Below, piece by piece: positions 8,133 through 17,273 of a DNA stretch of 64,000 nt. This DNA comes from SURF-21 sp964462595. Lineage in GTDB: Bacteria > Actinomycetota > Geothermincolia > Geothermincolales > RBG-13-55-18. The position numbers and the translations under genes were made by a program. The DNA is taken from positions 62,001 through 126,000 of the forward strand of contig CAYWXM010000023.1 in the NCBI GenBank assembly GCA_964462595.1, given 5' to 3'. The number at the start of each line of letters is the position of its first letter. Positions within the stretch are counted from its first letter, which is position 1. The notes under the pieces were generated by a model. The model saw only the letters and a program-made list of their open reading frames with translations, searched no databases and was not told where the DNA came from.

Positions 8133-8411
8133 CTAGCGAAAAACCGCTCTGACTATCCGCTGCAGGAAAAGAATCGCGATTATAAGGACTGTAGGTGAAA
8201 GATCCAGCCCAACGCCGCCGCTCAGGGGAACAATGGGTATCACCCTGCGCAGAGGAGAGAGCAACGGTTCTGTTATATCGTATATGAACACGACTAGAGG
8301 CCTTACAGCCCGGGGCCATTTAACCGGCAACCAGCCAATAACGATCCTCGCGAACACCGCCAGAAGGTAGGCAAGCAATACCCACCAGAGGATATCGCCT
8401 ACTACCTCCAC
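8133..8411 (-). CDS. yggT: YggT-family membrane protein
   Basis: This 92-residue protein has two hydrophobic segments (residues 5-27 and 69-90) joined by the characteristic loop DITEPLLSPLRRVIP, followed by LDLSPTVLIIAILFL. These identify the YggT family, whose members are linked genetically to division and osmotic tolerance but lack a settled biochemical role. It lies between proC (1 nt gap) and divIVA, a conserved arrangement suggesting a cell-division or envelope function. Confidence 0.9.
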   Translation of the reverse strand: MEVVGDILWWVLLAYLLAVFARIVIGWLPVKWPRAVRPLVVFIYDITEPLLSPLRRVIPIVPLSGGVGLDLSPTVLIIAILFLQRIVRAVFR

Positions 8412-8412
8412 C

Positions 8413-9210
8413 TTAAACCTCCTTGGCCCTCCTCGAGGCCGCCGTCACCGCTTTGAAGATCGCGTTGCGCAGTCCTGCCTCCTCCAGGGCCTCCAAGGCC
8501 GCTATCGTAGATCCTCCGGGTGAAGTAACCATGTCCTTCAGTTGTGAGGGCTGTTGGCCGGTCTCGCGCAGCATCAGACCCGCACCGATCATGGTACCGG
8601 TAACCAGCTTGAGTGCCATGTCGCGGTCCAGCCCCAGCTTCACTCCCGCATCACACAATGCATCTGCGAACACGTAGAAGTAGGCAGGCCCGCAGCCGGA
8701 GATGGCCATCGCCTCGTCTTGCAGCTTCTCGTCAAGCTCGTACACCTTTCCCAGGCAGGAAAATATCTCTTCTGCCTTTCCACGTGCATCGGCGCCGGCA
8801 TGGCGTCCGCAGCTGATAACTGATACCGCTTCACCTATCATGGCTGGGTTGTTCGGCATGACTCGCATTACCGCAGTTCCCTCCTGGAGCAGCTCCTCTA
8901 TGAAAGCAGTCGTCTTCCCCATGGCGATGGAAATCACCGTCTGCCCGGCGCCGACTTGCGCGGCTATCTCGCGCAATACCTTCTCCAGTGTCTGGGGTTT
9001 AACCGCCAGGATGATCACTTCCGACGCGCCTGCCGCCTCCTGGTTGGAGGCTGCCGCATTCACACCGTAGGTCGTGGTTATCATCTCCAGGCGTGCGCCA
9101 TCCGTATCGGATACGGTTACTTCCCCAGCATCAACCCATCCCACGCGCAATAGCTCTTTTAGTATAGCCTCGGCCATTCTGCCTGCGCCGATAAAAGATA
9201 TCTTGCTCAT
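8413..9210 (-). CDS. proC: Pyrroline-5-carboxylate reductase
   Basis: ProC reduces 1-pyrroline-5-carboxylate to proline with NAD(P)H. The 265-residue protein starts with the Rossmann motif ISFIGAGRMAEAIL. It carries the conserved AVKPQ, RVMPNNPAMIGEAV and the C-terminal signature MVTSPGGSTIAALEALE, where the dimer-domain helix sits. Length is normal. It is embedded in the sepF-yggT cell-division cluster, an association seen in many Gram-positive bacteria, so its presence here does not imply a proline operon. Confidence 0.96.
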   Translation of the reverse strand: MSKISFIGAGRMAEAILKELLRVGWVDAGEVTVSDTDGARLEMITTTYGVNAAASNQEAAGASEVIILAVKPQTLEKVLREIAAQVGAGQTVISIAMGKTTAFIEELLQEGTAVMRVMPNNPAMIGEAVSVISCGRHAGADARGKAEEIFSCLGKVYELDEKLQDEAMAISGCGPAYFYVFADALCDAGVKLGLDRDMALKLVTGTMIGAGLMLRETGQQPSQLKDMVTSPGGSTIAALEALEEAGLRNAIFKAVTAASRRAKEV

Positions 9211-9246
9211 ACCTCAACTCCCGTATGGATGACGCATATCAAAATG

Positions 9247-9699
9247 CTAGAACTGGTTGAAGAAACCTTTTTCGCGAAGCCAGCGCTTGTCCTCCGCCGA
9301 TACCTCGACGTTATGGGGTGACAGCAGGAATACCTTTTCCGCGACGCGCTGAATACCTCCTTCCAGGCCGTAAGTAAGGCCGCTGGAAAAATCTATCAGC
9401 CTTTTGGAGAGCTCTGCGTCCGCCTGCTGCAGATTGATGATGACCGGGATATCCGACTTGAACTTCTGTCCTATCTGCTCGGCGTCGTTGAAGGATTTTG
9501 GCTCCACCATGTGCATGCGAACCTGTTTGCTGGGGACGGCCTGTATTGCCGCCACCCTTGCCTCTTCTCGCTGCCCGCGTCGCGAAACCGGTGGCTCCGC
9601 GTAATCAGCCCGTCCCTCATCGTACTCGAGCATCTCTTCGAATTCATCGTCCTCCACGAGCCCGAGATATATCAGGGCCCTGCGAAAAAACCCAGCCAT
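9247..9699 (-). CDS. sepF: Cell division protein SepF
   Basis: SepF is a membrane-binding partner that anchors FtsZ and aligns Z-ring filaments. The 150-residue protein begins MAGFFRRALIYLGLVED, an amphipathic membrane-targeting helix, then an acidic linker. The C-terminal domain follows (VRMHMVEPKSFNDAEQIGQK, INLQQADAELSKRLIDF). The frame stays open upstream to 9879, but the ATG at 9699 has GGGAGG at the right spacing and gives the family N terminus. SepF being essential in FtsZ-positive Actinobacteria without FtsA fits the inferred lineage. Confidence 0.93.
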   Translation of the reverse strand: MAGFFRRALIYLGLVEDDEFEEMLEYDEGRADYAEPPVSRRGQREEARVAAIQAVPSKQVRMHMVEPKSFNDAEQIGQKFKSDIPVIINLQQADAELSKRLIDFSSGLTYGLEGGIQRVAEKVFLLSPHNVEVSAEDKRWLREKGFFNQF

Positions 9700-9719
9700 T
9701 GCGATACCTCCCAAAAATC

Positions 9720-10397
9720 TCAGGCCGCAAATATAGCCGTACCTATGCGGACCATATTGGCTCCCTCTTCCACTGCGACCTCGAAATCCTGCGTCATGCC
9801 CATACTCAGGACATCGAGTGCATGCGACGGATGTTCGCTCTCGAGAACGTCGCGTAGCTCCCGCAAGTTGCGGAAGCAAGAACGAGTCTCCTCCGCGGCA
9901 ACCATGGGAGCTATAGTCATAAGCCCCCGTACCCTGACTCCAGGCAAGCTCAATGCTGACTCCAGCATGGACGGCGCGTCCTCCATGCTCATGCCGTATT
10001 TGCTCTCCTCGCCGGATACGTTCACCTGGAGCAGTATATCCTGTTTTATCTCCAGTTCTTCCGCCCTGGAGGCCACAGCTTCCAGGAGCCGGCTGCTATC
10101 CACGGAATGGATCAAAGCCGCCCTCCCTACGACCATATTAACCTTATTTCGTTGCAAATGACCAATGAAATGCCACTGCAGGTTCAGTCCCAGCTGGTCG
10201 ATCTTATCCTCGAACTCCTGTGCCCTGTTCTCGCCGAAAGCTACTTGACCTGACTCGTAAGCCTCCTTTATGGCCTGCAGGGGTCTTCCCTTGCTCACGG
10301 CCACCAACGTTATCCCGGCAGGATCCACCCCCGCTCTTGACGCAGCACGGCCTATACGTTGCCTGACCGACTCCATGTTCTTCGCTAAACTTCCCAA
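9720..10397 (-). CDS. yggS: Pyridoxal phosphate homeostasis protein (YggS/PLPBP)
   Basis: This is a 225-residue PLP-binding protein with the alanine-racemase N-terminal barrel fold. It buffers free pyridoxal phosphate and is not an active racemase. The PLP lysine is in LVAVSKGRP (about residue 36). Further signatures are FGENRAQEF, WHFIGHLQRNK and the C-terminal LSMGMTQDFEVAVEEGANMVRIGTAIFA. It lies 20 nt upstream of sepF, the standard order. Confidence 0.94.
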   Translation of the reverse strand: MGSLAKNMESVRQRIGRAASRAGVDPAGITLVAVSKGRPLQAIKEAYESGQVAFGENRAQEFEDKIDQLGLNLQWHFIGHLQRNKVNMVVGRAALIHSVDSSRLLEAVASRAEELEIKQDILLQVNVSGEESKYGMSMEDAPSMLESALSLPGVRVRGLMTIAPMVAAEETRSCFRNLRELRDVLESEHPSHALDVLSMGMTQDFEVAVEEGANMVRIGTAIFAA

Positions 10398-10416
10398 AAC
10401 ATCTCCTTTCCGTCAG

Positions 10417-11076
10417 TCATTCTTCAAAGCTGACGGAGTGTACCCCCTCTATTTCATAAAGCCTGTCCATTACCACCAGGATGTCCGTTTTTGCGGGCAC
10501 GTTGACCCGCATGAGGATGGAACATTCTTTTTCCTCTCCTCCACATTGATAGAACCTCAGCAGAACAGAGGCCAAGGCGAGCTCGTCCAGTGTGGCCTGC
10601 ACGTCTTCAACCAGACCTCGCCTTGGGCTGCTGCGTATGGTGAAGTATAACCTGCGAGTTCGGAAGCGGGATATCAAGTTGTTTTCCACCCACGGAAGGG
10701 CTATTAGCACGACGAGGATTATACCCGTACAGTACAGTGAGGTAACGAAGCGGCCGGCTCCGGCAGCCATACCAACCGCCGCTGCGGCCCACATCGTTGC
10801 CGCCGTGGTTATACCGACTACGTGCGTTCCGCCGTATACGACGATTACTCCCACACCGAGGAAACCGATGCCCACCACCACCTGCGCAGCTACCCTTGCA
10901 GGATCGGAGCCCGGGAACGCGACAAGCGAAAGTGCGGTGAATAGAGCGGATCCCAGCGAGACCATGATATAGGTACGGAACCCGGCTGGTCGGTCTCCCC
11001 TTTCGCGCTCAAGGCCGATGATACCGCCGCACGCAGTGGCCATGAGCAATCTCAATAGCAGGTCTGTCTCTTCCAC
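10417..11076 (-). CDS. MgtC/SapB-family membrane protein
   Basis: The N-terminal half (residues 1-135) has four to five transmembrane segments with the MgtC/SapB signature GGIIGLERERGDRPAGFRTY and the G-rich FLGVGVIV region. The C-terminal half (residues 145-219) is a soluble ACT-like domain. MgtC proteins affect Mg2+ homeostasis and F-type ATPase activity in pathogens; the role in other bacteria is unclear. The gene starts just before yggS. No Mg2+-sensing leader is evident upstream, where the short gap separates it from acyP. Confidence 0.88.
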   Translation of the reverse strand: MEETDLLLRLLMATACGGIIGLERERGDRPAGFRTYIMVSLGSALFTALSLVAFPGSDPARVAAQVVVGIGFLGVGVIVVYGGTHVVGITTAATMWAAAAVGMAAGAGRFVTSLYCTGIILVVLIALPWVENNLISRFRTRRLYFTIRSSPRRGLVEDVQATLDELALASVLLRFYQCGGEEKECSILMRVNVPAKTDILVVMDRLYEIEGVHSVSFEE

Positions 11077-11125
11077 CTGTCTCCCCGATAAACTAGATCC
11101 ACCCCGTAATCACGGGACTCTCGCG

Positions 11126-11419
11126 TCACCCGTCTTTCCGATACCTGTAGGACACCACGAAATCCAGGAACTCTCCCGTCGCCTCCCCCCATTCAACCTC
11201 TACATTCGTGACCATCGAGGAAGGAGATCCCTGCCAGCACCAGTCGATCATCTTCCTGGCTGCCTCCTCCTCCCCCTCGAAGACCGCTTCGACCAGTCCT
11301 CCTTCGATGTTGCTGATCCAACCCTTGATCCCCAGCGCCTTTGCTTCGTCAACCGCATAGGAACGGTAATATACTCCCTGTACCCTGCCGTGGACTATAA
11401 CGTGTGCCCTAACCGTCAT
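11126..11419 (-). CDS. acyP: Acylphosphatase
   Basis: This 97-residue enzyme hydrolyses acyl-phosphates such as carbamoyl or acetyl phosphate. The substrate loop GRVQGVYYRSY (residues 11-21, catalytic Arg in YYR) and the catalytic Asn in GWISN (residues 33-37) are present. GWISN is slightly unusual, because most family members have a basic residue before the Asn. The C terminus is longer than typical by a few residues. It follows pgeF by 17 nt and is probably co-transcribed. Confidence 0.9.
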   Translation of the reverse strand: MTVRAHVIVHGRVQGVYYRSYAVDEAKALGIKGWISNIEGGLVEAVFEGEEEAARKMIDWCWQGSPSSMVTNVEVEWGEATGEFLDFVVSYRYRKDG

Positions 11420-11436
11420 TTCCTTATCGCATTTCG

Positions 11437-12273
11437 CTATCCGCGCAGGAAGACGAACGTGCCCTGCCTGCCCGTTTTTCCTTCTCTACGATAGGAGAAA
11501 TATCGCCTATCGCAGCACGTGCATCCACCATGTCTCCGTATGTTGTCCTCTCTGACCCCCGCTTCCACGAGATTTATCGTATTCGCCCTGAAAAGATCGA
11601 CATGATAGCCATCGCCTCTGCTCACTACGGCGCTGTTCTCGCCATATCTTTCGACGAAGAGGTGTCCTCTGCCTTCATCCACTTCGTAGCAGCAGCCGTC
11701 TATCGCCGGTCCCATCATGACCATCGCCTCTGATTGTTTTACCCCCAGCTCTTCCCGCATCTTCTTCAACGCCAGCGCTGCGATATTTCCTATCGTTCCC
11801 TTCCAGCCCGCGTGCAGAACCGCTACCGCCCCCGCGGAGGAAAAGGCGATGATCATAGGGACGCAGTCCGCGGTCAGTACGGCCAAGACGAGGCCTTTCT
11901 CCGTCGTGAAGACCCCGTCCGTCTGCGGCAGTTCCATCGGTTTATCGCCCTCGTTCTTTGCCTCAGTCCGCGAGAAAGCGCGGGCCACACTCAAACCGTG
12001 CACCTGTTCGAGAAAGACGAATCTTCCTTGATCCATGCCCATCTTTCGAGCGACTATCGCGCGGTTTTCACACACGCTATGCGGATTATCCCCCGTGTGA
12101 TAGGCGAGGTTCAGCGAATCGTACGGCGCTCCGCTCACGCCCCCTCTGCGATCTGTGAATAAAAGCCCTATGCCCTTGCTCAGCATGTTGCCCGTGTCAT
12201 GCCACCGCCAGTTCCGTATTCCGTAATGCCTGCCGACGACAGATCCTGACCCCCAGCTACCCGTCGCATTCAT
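11437..12273 (-). CDS. pgeF: Peptidoglycan editing factor PgeF / purine nucleosidase-like (YfiH, DUF152)
   Basis: This 278-residue YfiH/YlmD family protein is from a multicopper-oxidase-like fold family that contains peptidoglycan-editing and purine nucleoside phosphorylase-type activities. Zinc-site motifs are visible: FLEQVHG (His), LTADCVPMI (Cys) and VLHAGWKGT (His), with CCYEVDE further on. The ATG at 12273 overlaps the upstream CorC-like gene by 17 nt. A second ATG at codon 30 is an alternative, because residues 1-29 are not typical of the family. YfiH neighbouring yggS/sepF is a widespread arrangement. Confidence 0.9.
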   Translation of the reverse strand: MNATGSWGSGSVVGRHYGIRNWRWHDTGNMLSKGIGLLFTDRRGGVSGAPYDSLNLAYHTGDNPHSVCENRAIVARKMGMDQGRFVFLEQVHGLSVARAFSRTEAKNEGDKPMELPQTDGVFTTEKGLVLAVLTADCVPMIIAFSSAGAVAVLHAGWKGTIGNIAALALKKMREELGVKQSEAMVMMGPAIDGCCYEVDEGRGHLFVERYGENSAVVSRGDGYHVDLFRANTINLVEAGVREDNIRRHGGCTCCDRRYFSYRREGKTGRQGTFVFLRG

Positions 12274-13582
12274 CCCGTTCCAGAACCTCGAGGAGTACCA
12301 TGTATATACGCCTGCCGACGACTTTCTGGGCGGTAAGGCGCATCCCCTCGAACTCCACCGCTTCTCCCTGTTTGGGGATCTTCCCCATCAGGTTGTACAT
12401 GAGTCCTCCCAGCGTGTCCCATTCGTGCGCCGGCAGCTTCGTGTCCAAGAGCTCGTTCAGGTCGTCTATGGAAATGCGCGCATCGAAAGAATACTTGCCG
12501 TCCCCAAGGCTCTCGTACAGCTCGAGGGCACTGTCGTATTCGTCGAATATCTCGCCCACTATCTCTTCCAGGAGATCCTCGATGGTCACCAGCCCGGAGG
12601 TGCCTCCATACTCGTCCAGCACGATGGCCATGTGTATTGTCAGGGTCCGCAATTCGGTCAGCAGTTCGCTGACCCTCTTGGTCTCGGGCACGAAATACGC
12701 CTCGCGCAGAAAATCTTTCGGCCTTACGTCGCTTTCGCCTCGTTTCAGGTAAGGGAGAAGGTCCTTGGCATACAGCACCCCCGCTATGTGATCGAAATCG
12801 CCGCTGAATACGGGTATGCGGGAAAAGCCCGAGCTCAGAATCATCTCCAGCGATTCCTCCAGGTTCGCTTCCTCGTCGAGCATGACCATGTCCGTCCTGG
12901 GTATCATGACCTCGCGCACCAGGGTGTCTCCGAATTCGAAAATGGAGTGGATAAGCTTTTTCTCCTCTGCCTCTATAACGTCCTGCTCCTCGGCGGCCGA
13001 TACCAGGGCTTTTATGTCTCCCTCCGTCACGAAAGGCCCCTCCTTTATCGTCTTGCCCCCCAAGATGCGGATAACGCCGTTGGATATAAGGATGAGCAAT
13101 CGCACCAGCGGGTAAAATACCACCGACAAGGCGTTTACTATAGGCGCGACGGCCATGGCCACTTTCTCGGTATTGTTGGTCGCGTAGGTCTTGGGGGCCA
13201 TCTCGGAAAAGATGAAGATCAGAAAGGTCATAACGCCCGTGGCCACGGCGGCAGCCACGGGAAGCCCAAAGCTTAGCGCCAGCCCTGTCGCTATAGACGA
13301 GGCTCCCACTTGGACAAGCAGGGTGAGCATGAGTATCGTCGAGAGAAAGCGGTTCGGGTGATCCATCAGGCGGCAAAGTTTCCCCGCCCTGCGGTTTCCA
13401 TCCTCTCTTAGCGAGCGGATGCGAAACCGGTTCACGCTCACCAGCGATATCTCCGCTGCCGACAGGAAAGCCGCAATGACAAGCAGTACCGCGAGTGCTG
13501 TAATGCGCCAGGCCAGTTCTCCTCCGCTTATAGCGGCAGGCAATGGCGCAGCCGTGGTCGCATAATGGATAATGGGTATCAT
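12257..13582 (-). CDS. HlyC/CorC-family protein (DUF21 membrane domain plus CBS pair)
   Basis: The 441-residue protein has an N-terminal DUF21/CNNM domain with four hydrophobic segments (to about residue 185). A tandem CBS pair follows (about 205-335, VREVMIPRTDMVMLD and MAIVLDEYGGTSGLVTIEDL). A C-terminal CorC_HlyC domain completes it (SIDDLNELLDTKLP ... HEWDTLGGL). These proteins are linked to Mg2+/Co2+ efflux or transport; haemolysin naming is historical. It begins 4 nt inside the ybeY stop region (overlap 13579-13582), so it belongs to the phoH-pgpH-ybeY operon, a conserved order. Confidence 0.92.
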   Translation of the reverse strand: MIPIIHYATTAAPLPAAISGGELAWRITALAVLLVIAAFLSAAEISLVSVNRFRIRSLREDGNRRAGKLCRLMDHPNRFLSTILMLTLLVQVGASSIATGLALSFGLPVAAAVATGVMTFLIFIFSEMAPKTYATNNTEKVAMAVAPIVNALSVVFYPLVRLLILISNGVIRILGGKTIKEGPFVTEGDIKALVSAAEEQDVIEAEEKKLIHSIFEFGDTLVREVMIPRTDMVMLDEEANLEESLEMILSSGFSRIPVFSGDFDHIAGVLYAKDLLPYLKRGESDVRPKDFLREAYFVPETKRVSELLTELRTLTIHMAIVLDEYGGTSGLVTIEDLLEEIVGEIFDEYDSALELYESLGDGKYSFDARISIDDLNELLDTKLPAHEWDTLGGLMYNLMGKIPKQGEAVEFEGMRLTAQKVVGRRIYMVLLEVLERDECDG

Positions 13583-14013
13583 TGCTCTTCCCCTTCAAGC
13601 AGATCGAGTATTTTTCTCAACTTCCGTTCCATGAGGTCCGCGCCTTCCTCATCATCATCTTCGTAACCAAGCAGATGCAGAAGGCCGTGAGCGGCAACGA
13701 ACTCCACTTCCCGCCCTCTTTTCACCCCGTATTCACGGCTCCTGGATATCACGTGCTCCGGGCAGATAACCACGTCGCCGAGAAGGTAGCCCTCGGCGCT
13801 CTCCTCGTGCAAGGGGAATGCCAGCACATCTGTGCAACCTTGCCTGGACAGGTAGCGATAGTTCATGGCCGCCATCTCATCTTCTGAGATCGTCGCTACC
13901 GAGAGCACCGCATCACTCCTGACCCCCTCCGCTCTCATCACCTTGAGGCAGCATCTTTTCAATGCCCTGAGGTCGACGGGTATGGTGGCAGCCTGGTTCA
14001 CTGCCACCCTCAT
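13579..14013 (-). CDS. ybeY: Endoribonuclease YbeY with altered metal site
   Basis: This 144-residue YbeY is a zinc-dependent RNase needed for 16S rRNA 3' maturation and ribosome quality control. The conserved LGDVVIC and the active-site HGLLHLLGYEDD (residues 109-120) are seen. The family motif is H-x3-H-x5-H; here the third ligand position is Asp (HGLLHLLGYED). The first two His are intact. Asp is an accepted third ligand in some metzincins, so activity may be kept. It overlaps pgpH and the CorC-type gene by 4 nt each, giving tight translational coupling. Confidence 0.93.
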   Translation of the reverse strand: MRVAVNQAATIPVDLRALKRCCLKVMRAEGVRSDAVLSVATISEDEMAAMNYRYLSRQGCTDVLAFPLHEESAEGYLLGDVVICPEHVISRSREYGVKRGREVEFVAAHGLLHLLGYEDDDEEGADLMERKLRKILDLLEGEEQ

Positions 14014-16130
14014 GATATCTTTTCCTCCTTGACCAATACCGGGTACCCGATTCTTTCATGATACATACTGGAGAGTATACGCACGAACACCTTGCTCGTC
14101 TTCTCCAGCTCTTCGAGAGTGAGGCTCGAATCGCTCAACTGGCCATCTGCCAGCCTCTCTTCGATAAGCGACTGCATCAGCTGCTCCAGTTTGGCGGGCG
14201 TTGGTTTATCCAGTGTCTTGGCAGCCGCCTCGGCTGCGTCCGCGAGCATCACCAGGGCCGCCTCCTTGCTGCGTGGCTTCTCTCCCGGGTATCGGAAACG
14301 GGTTTCCGTCACCGCGTCGGAACTTGCGCCCTGCTCTAGTGCGCGGGAATAGAAATAACGTATCAGGGAAGTCCCATGGTGCTGCTTGATTATATCGGTT
14401 ATCTCCTGCGGAAGACCGTATTCACGCGCCAGCTCTACACCGTCTCTTACGTGGGAGGTTATCACCAGTGCGCTGAGGTTGGGTTTTAGATTGCCATGCT
14501 CGTTCGCGCCCGCGGGCTGGTTTTCGATAAAAAAATGCGACCTCTTTATCTTGCCTATGTCGTGATAGTAAGAAGCCACCCTGGCAAGATGCGCGTCAGC
14601 GCCGATCTCCAGCGCAGCCGCATTCGCGAGGTTTCCCACCACTACGCTGTGGCTGTACGTGCCGGGAGCCTTGGAGATGAGCTCACGTAGCAGGGGCTGG
14701 TCGGGCGAGGCCAGGTCCAGAAGCCGCATAGTAGTGGTTATGCCCGAGATCTTCTCCAGCAGCGGTAGGGAACCCAGGGTGATGATCGCGGTGAGGATGC
14801 CATTCCCCAGTCCCAGCAGTCCCGCTAGAAAGATGAACTGCAGGTCCTTGATGAGGCTAGCGGTTATCATCGAGATAAGGGAGAGAAACAGCGACAGCTC
14901 CAGCGCCGCACGTATGAGGTCCTCACGTTTCTTGATCTCCGTAACCAGCAAGGCTCCCGCGATGCCTCCCAGAAAAGCTGCGAAAGTTACGTAAATATTG
15001 CCCTTGATGAATAAGCCCGTCAGCACCCCGCCCAGTGCGACCATGAAAAGCGCCACCAGGTCGTCAAGCAGGATCGCGAGTATCAGGCCCACCAGTGCCA
15101 GCGGGATCAGGTAACCCCACAGTGGGCTTTCGTCCATGAATACGGAAGAGACGCGTGCCGATATGCAGAAGATGAGGAAAACCAGGCACACCATGGACAC
15201 GACCCTCCAGTTGCCCGCGACCCGCGGGCGGAACCGCTTGAAAAAGACGAGAGCCATGGCATACAACACGATGGCCAGGACGCTTACGCCCAGGACCTGC
15301 TGGTAATTGCCTACCGGCGACAAGGCTCCCGCTTCGCTTAAAGAGTCCAGGGTGAGATCGTCGATGATCTCCCCCTTCTCTACGATCTTCTGTCCAACGG
15401 TGTAGGTTATGGTCACCTCCTCAACCATTTCCACTGCCGCCTCGATATCCCGTTCGATAGTCGCTGAAGAATATGCCGTGTTGGGGGCGAGAAAAGCTGC
15501 GGCCAGCTCTTCCGCCGCACGCTGATACTTTTCTTCCAGAGATATATTATCCGCCCGCTGATATATCTCCTCACGCTTTTCATCGAGATTGTCGTAGGAG
15601 ACGGGGCCGGACATGGAGGTCATGAGCAGGTCCATGGCCGCAGAATAGATCACCGATGATTCCTCTTCCGAAGCCTCGAGTATGATCTTCAGTGCACTGA
15701 AGCTTATATCTTGCTCGGTCTGTGACAGCAGCAAACCTGCTTTTTCCGTCAGCTCGGTTTCCTGGGATGAGATGTCGCGGGCAAGGTCAAAGAAGAATCC
15801 CAGCTCCGAAAGTGCCTCCATGTTTGCGGCATCGTCTACGTAAAGGCTCTCTCTCCTGCTGCGTTCAGTCTCGCGGGCGATACGCGTCGACTCCTCGTCA
15901 ACCACGCTGAAGTCTCGCTGTGATATCATCGTCTCGGTGCTAGGTTTTCCGACCTCGAAACGCGCTACACGTGGCAGATATTCCATGATGAGCATAGCGA
16001 GGATCAGCGACAGAAGAATCGCCGAAATCAGTAGGGACCTTTTCTCACCGCTTTGCGGCACAAAGGACCTGTACCAGGGTTTTCGATCTTTTGAACCTTC
16101 TTTATCGTCCATCTTATCTATCACGATCAT
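14010..16130 (-). CDS. pgpH: 7TM-HD family cyclic-di-AMP phosphodiesterase (PgpH-like)
   Basis: The 706-residue protein has one N-terminal membrane anchor (residues 33-52) and an extracytoplasmic 7TMR-HDED domain (about 55-285). Seven clustered hydrophobic segments follow (about 285-470), then a cytoplasmic HD hydrolase with SYYHDIGKIKR and further metal His residues (ITSHVRDGVE, IKQHHGTSL). PgpH hydrolyses c-di-AMP. It lies between phoH and ybeY as in Firmicutes and Actinobacteria. No strong SD precedes the first ATG; the ATG at codon 7 is an alternative. Confidence 0.93.
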   Translation of the reverse strand: MIVIDKMDDKEGSKDRKPWYRSFVPQSGEKRSLLISAILLSLILAMLIMEYLPRVARFEVGKPSTETMISQRDFSVVDEESTRIARETERSRRESLYVDDAANMEALSELGFFFDLARDISSQETELTEKAGLLLSQTEQDISFSALKIILEASEEESSVIYSAAMDLLMTSMSGPVSYDNLDEKREEIYQRADNISLEEKYQRAAEELAAAFLAPNTAYSSATIERDIEAAVEMVEEVTITYTVGQKIVEKGEIIDDLTLDSLSEAGALSPVGNYQQVLGVSVLAIVLYAMALVFFKRFRPRVAGNWRVVSMVCLVFLIFCISARVSSVFMDESPLWGYLIPLALVGLILAILLDDLVALFMVALGGVLTGLFIKGNIYVTFAAFLGGIAGALLVTEIKKREDLIRAALELSLFLSLISMITASLIKDLQFIFLAGLLGLGNGILTAIITLGSLPLLEKISGITTTMRLLDLASPDQPLLRELISKAPGTYSHSVVVGNLANAAALEIGADAHLARVASYYHDIGKIKRSHFFIENQPAGANEHGNLKPNLSALVITSHVRDGVELAREYGLPQEITDIIKQHHGTSLIRYFYSRALEQGASSDAVTETRFRYPGEKPRSKEAALVMLADAAEAAAKTLDKPTPAKLEQLMQSLIEERLADGQLSDSSLTLEELEKTSKVFVRILSSMYHERIGYPVLVKEEKIS

Positions 16131-16238
16131 TATACAGCAACATGCAACGGGGGATGCGCAGCTACCTGCATGTCAGACGCGCCGGGCCGGCCTACTGGTG
16201 AGCTCCCGCAACGTGACTGGATTTGACTTCCCCGGCTG

Positions 16239-17249
16239 TCACCTTTCGGCCTTGCCCCTATCTATTAGCAGATCGTCGTAAAGACGGTATGCCCGCACGA
16301 TCTCCTGCACGATCTTGTGTCGGACTACATCTCTTTCGTCCATGTAGATAAATTCTATACCCTCGATGCCTTTTAGTATCTCCCTCACCACGTTCATGCC
16401 CGATGGCTGCCCTACCGGCAGGTCGATCTGCGTGATGTCCCCAGTGACCACCGCCCTCGAACCGAATCCAAGCCTGGTGAGGAACATCTTCATCTGTTCC
16501 GGCGATGTGTTCTGTGCTTCGTCCAGAACGATGAAGGAATCGTTCAGGGTGCGACCACGCATAAAAGCCAACGGTGCTACTTCGATTATCCCCTGTTCCA
16601 TGTACCTGGAGAACTTCTCTACCTCCATCATCTCGTAAAGGCAGTCATATAGTGGCCTGAGATAGGGGTCTACCTTCTGGTAGATGTCCCCCGGCAAGAA
16701 ACCCAGCCGCTCGCCCGCTTCCACCGCCGGACGGGTGAGTATTATCCTTCCCACATCTTTGGAGAGAAGCGCTTTCACCGCCATGGCCATGGCCAGGTAG
16801 GTTTTACCGGTTCCCGCCGGCCCGATGGAAAAGACTATCGTGTTGGAGCGGATGGCCTCCACGTAGCGTTTCTGGTTTGGTGTCTTGGGCCTGATGACTT
16901 TTCCCCGCCTGGAGATGATGATGTCCGTGAATACCTCGGTCGGGTTGAGCTCCCCCTTCTCCATGACCATCTCGATCGCCTTTTCAACGCTATCTGTGCT
17001 CAGCGCCATACCCGACTTCAGGAGCTCTATCAACTCCTCGAAAAGCCTTCCTATGGTCTCGAGTTCTGCGGCATCGCCACTTATGGTTATCTCGTTTCCG
17101 CGTACCATTATCGTGCTTTTGAAAGCCCTCTCAATTATCTTCAACAGCTCATCGCGGTCTCCGAGGAGGCTCACCATGGGCTGGCTCCCAGGAACCAGTA
17201 TCTTGAGTTCTCCGCGTCCGGAACCTTTTTCCTCCGCCAATCTTTTCAC
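16239..17249 (-). CDS. phoH: PhoH-like ATPase
   Basis: The 336-residue PhoH-type P-loop ATPase carries an N-terminal KH-like segment. Its Walker A is GPAGTGKTYL (about residue 143), followed by LTRPAVEAGERLGFLPG, and Walker B is FIVLDEAQN. The TGDITQIDLP sensor-type motif follows. This family is related to helicase-like RNA factors, and its constant partnership with YbeY suggests a role in rRNA or RNA quality control. It is 108 nt upstream of pgpH and 24 nt after the HIT-family gene. Confidence 0.94.
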   Translation of the reverse strand: MKRLAEEKGSGRGELKILVPGSQPMVSLLGDRDELLKIIERAFKSTIMVRGNEITISGDAAELETIGRLFEELIELLKSGMALSTDSVEKAIEMVMEKGELNPTEVFTDIIISRRGKVIRPKTPNQKRYVEAIRSNTIVFSIGPAGTGKTYLAMAMAVKALLSKDVGRIILTRPAVEAGERLGFLPGDIYQKVDPYLRPLYDCLYEMMEVEKFSRYMEQGIIEVAPLAFMRGRTLNDSFIVLDEAQNTSPEQMKMFLTRLGFGSRAVVTGDITQIDLPVGQPSGMNVVREILKGIEGIEFIYMDERDVVRHKIVQEIVRAYRLYDDLLIDRGKAER

Positions 17250-17273
17250 GCCCTTCCATACTCCGCCATGCAG

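Noticed and set aside
12270..13598. 442-codon open frame overlapping the CorC-type gene on the same strand
   Set aside because: Its product is Gly/Arg/His-rich without domain character, and the other frame has clear DUF21 and CBS motifs. Length is explained by GC-biased third positions.
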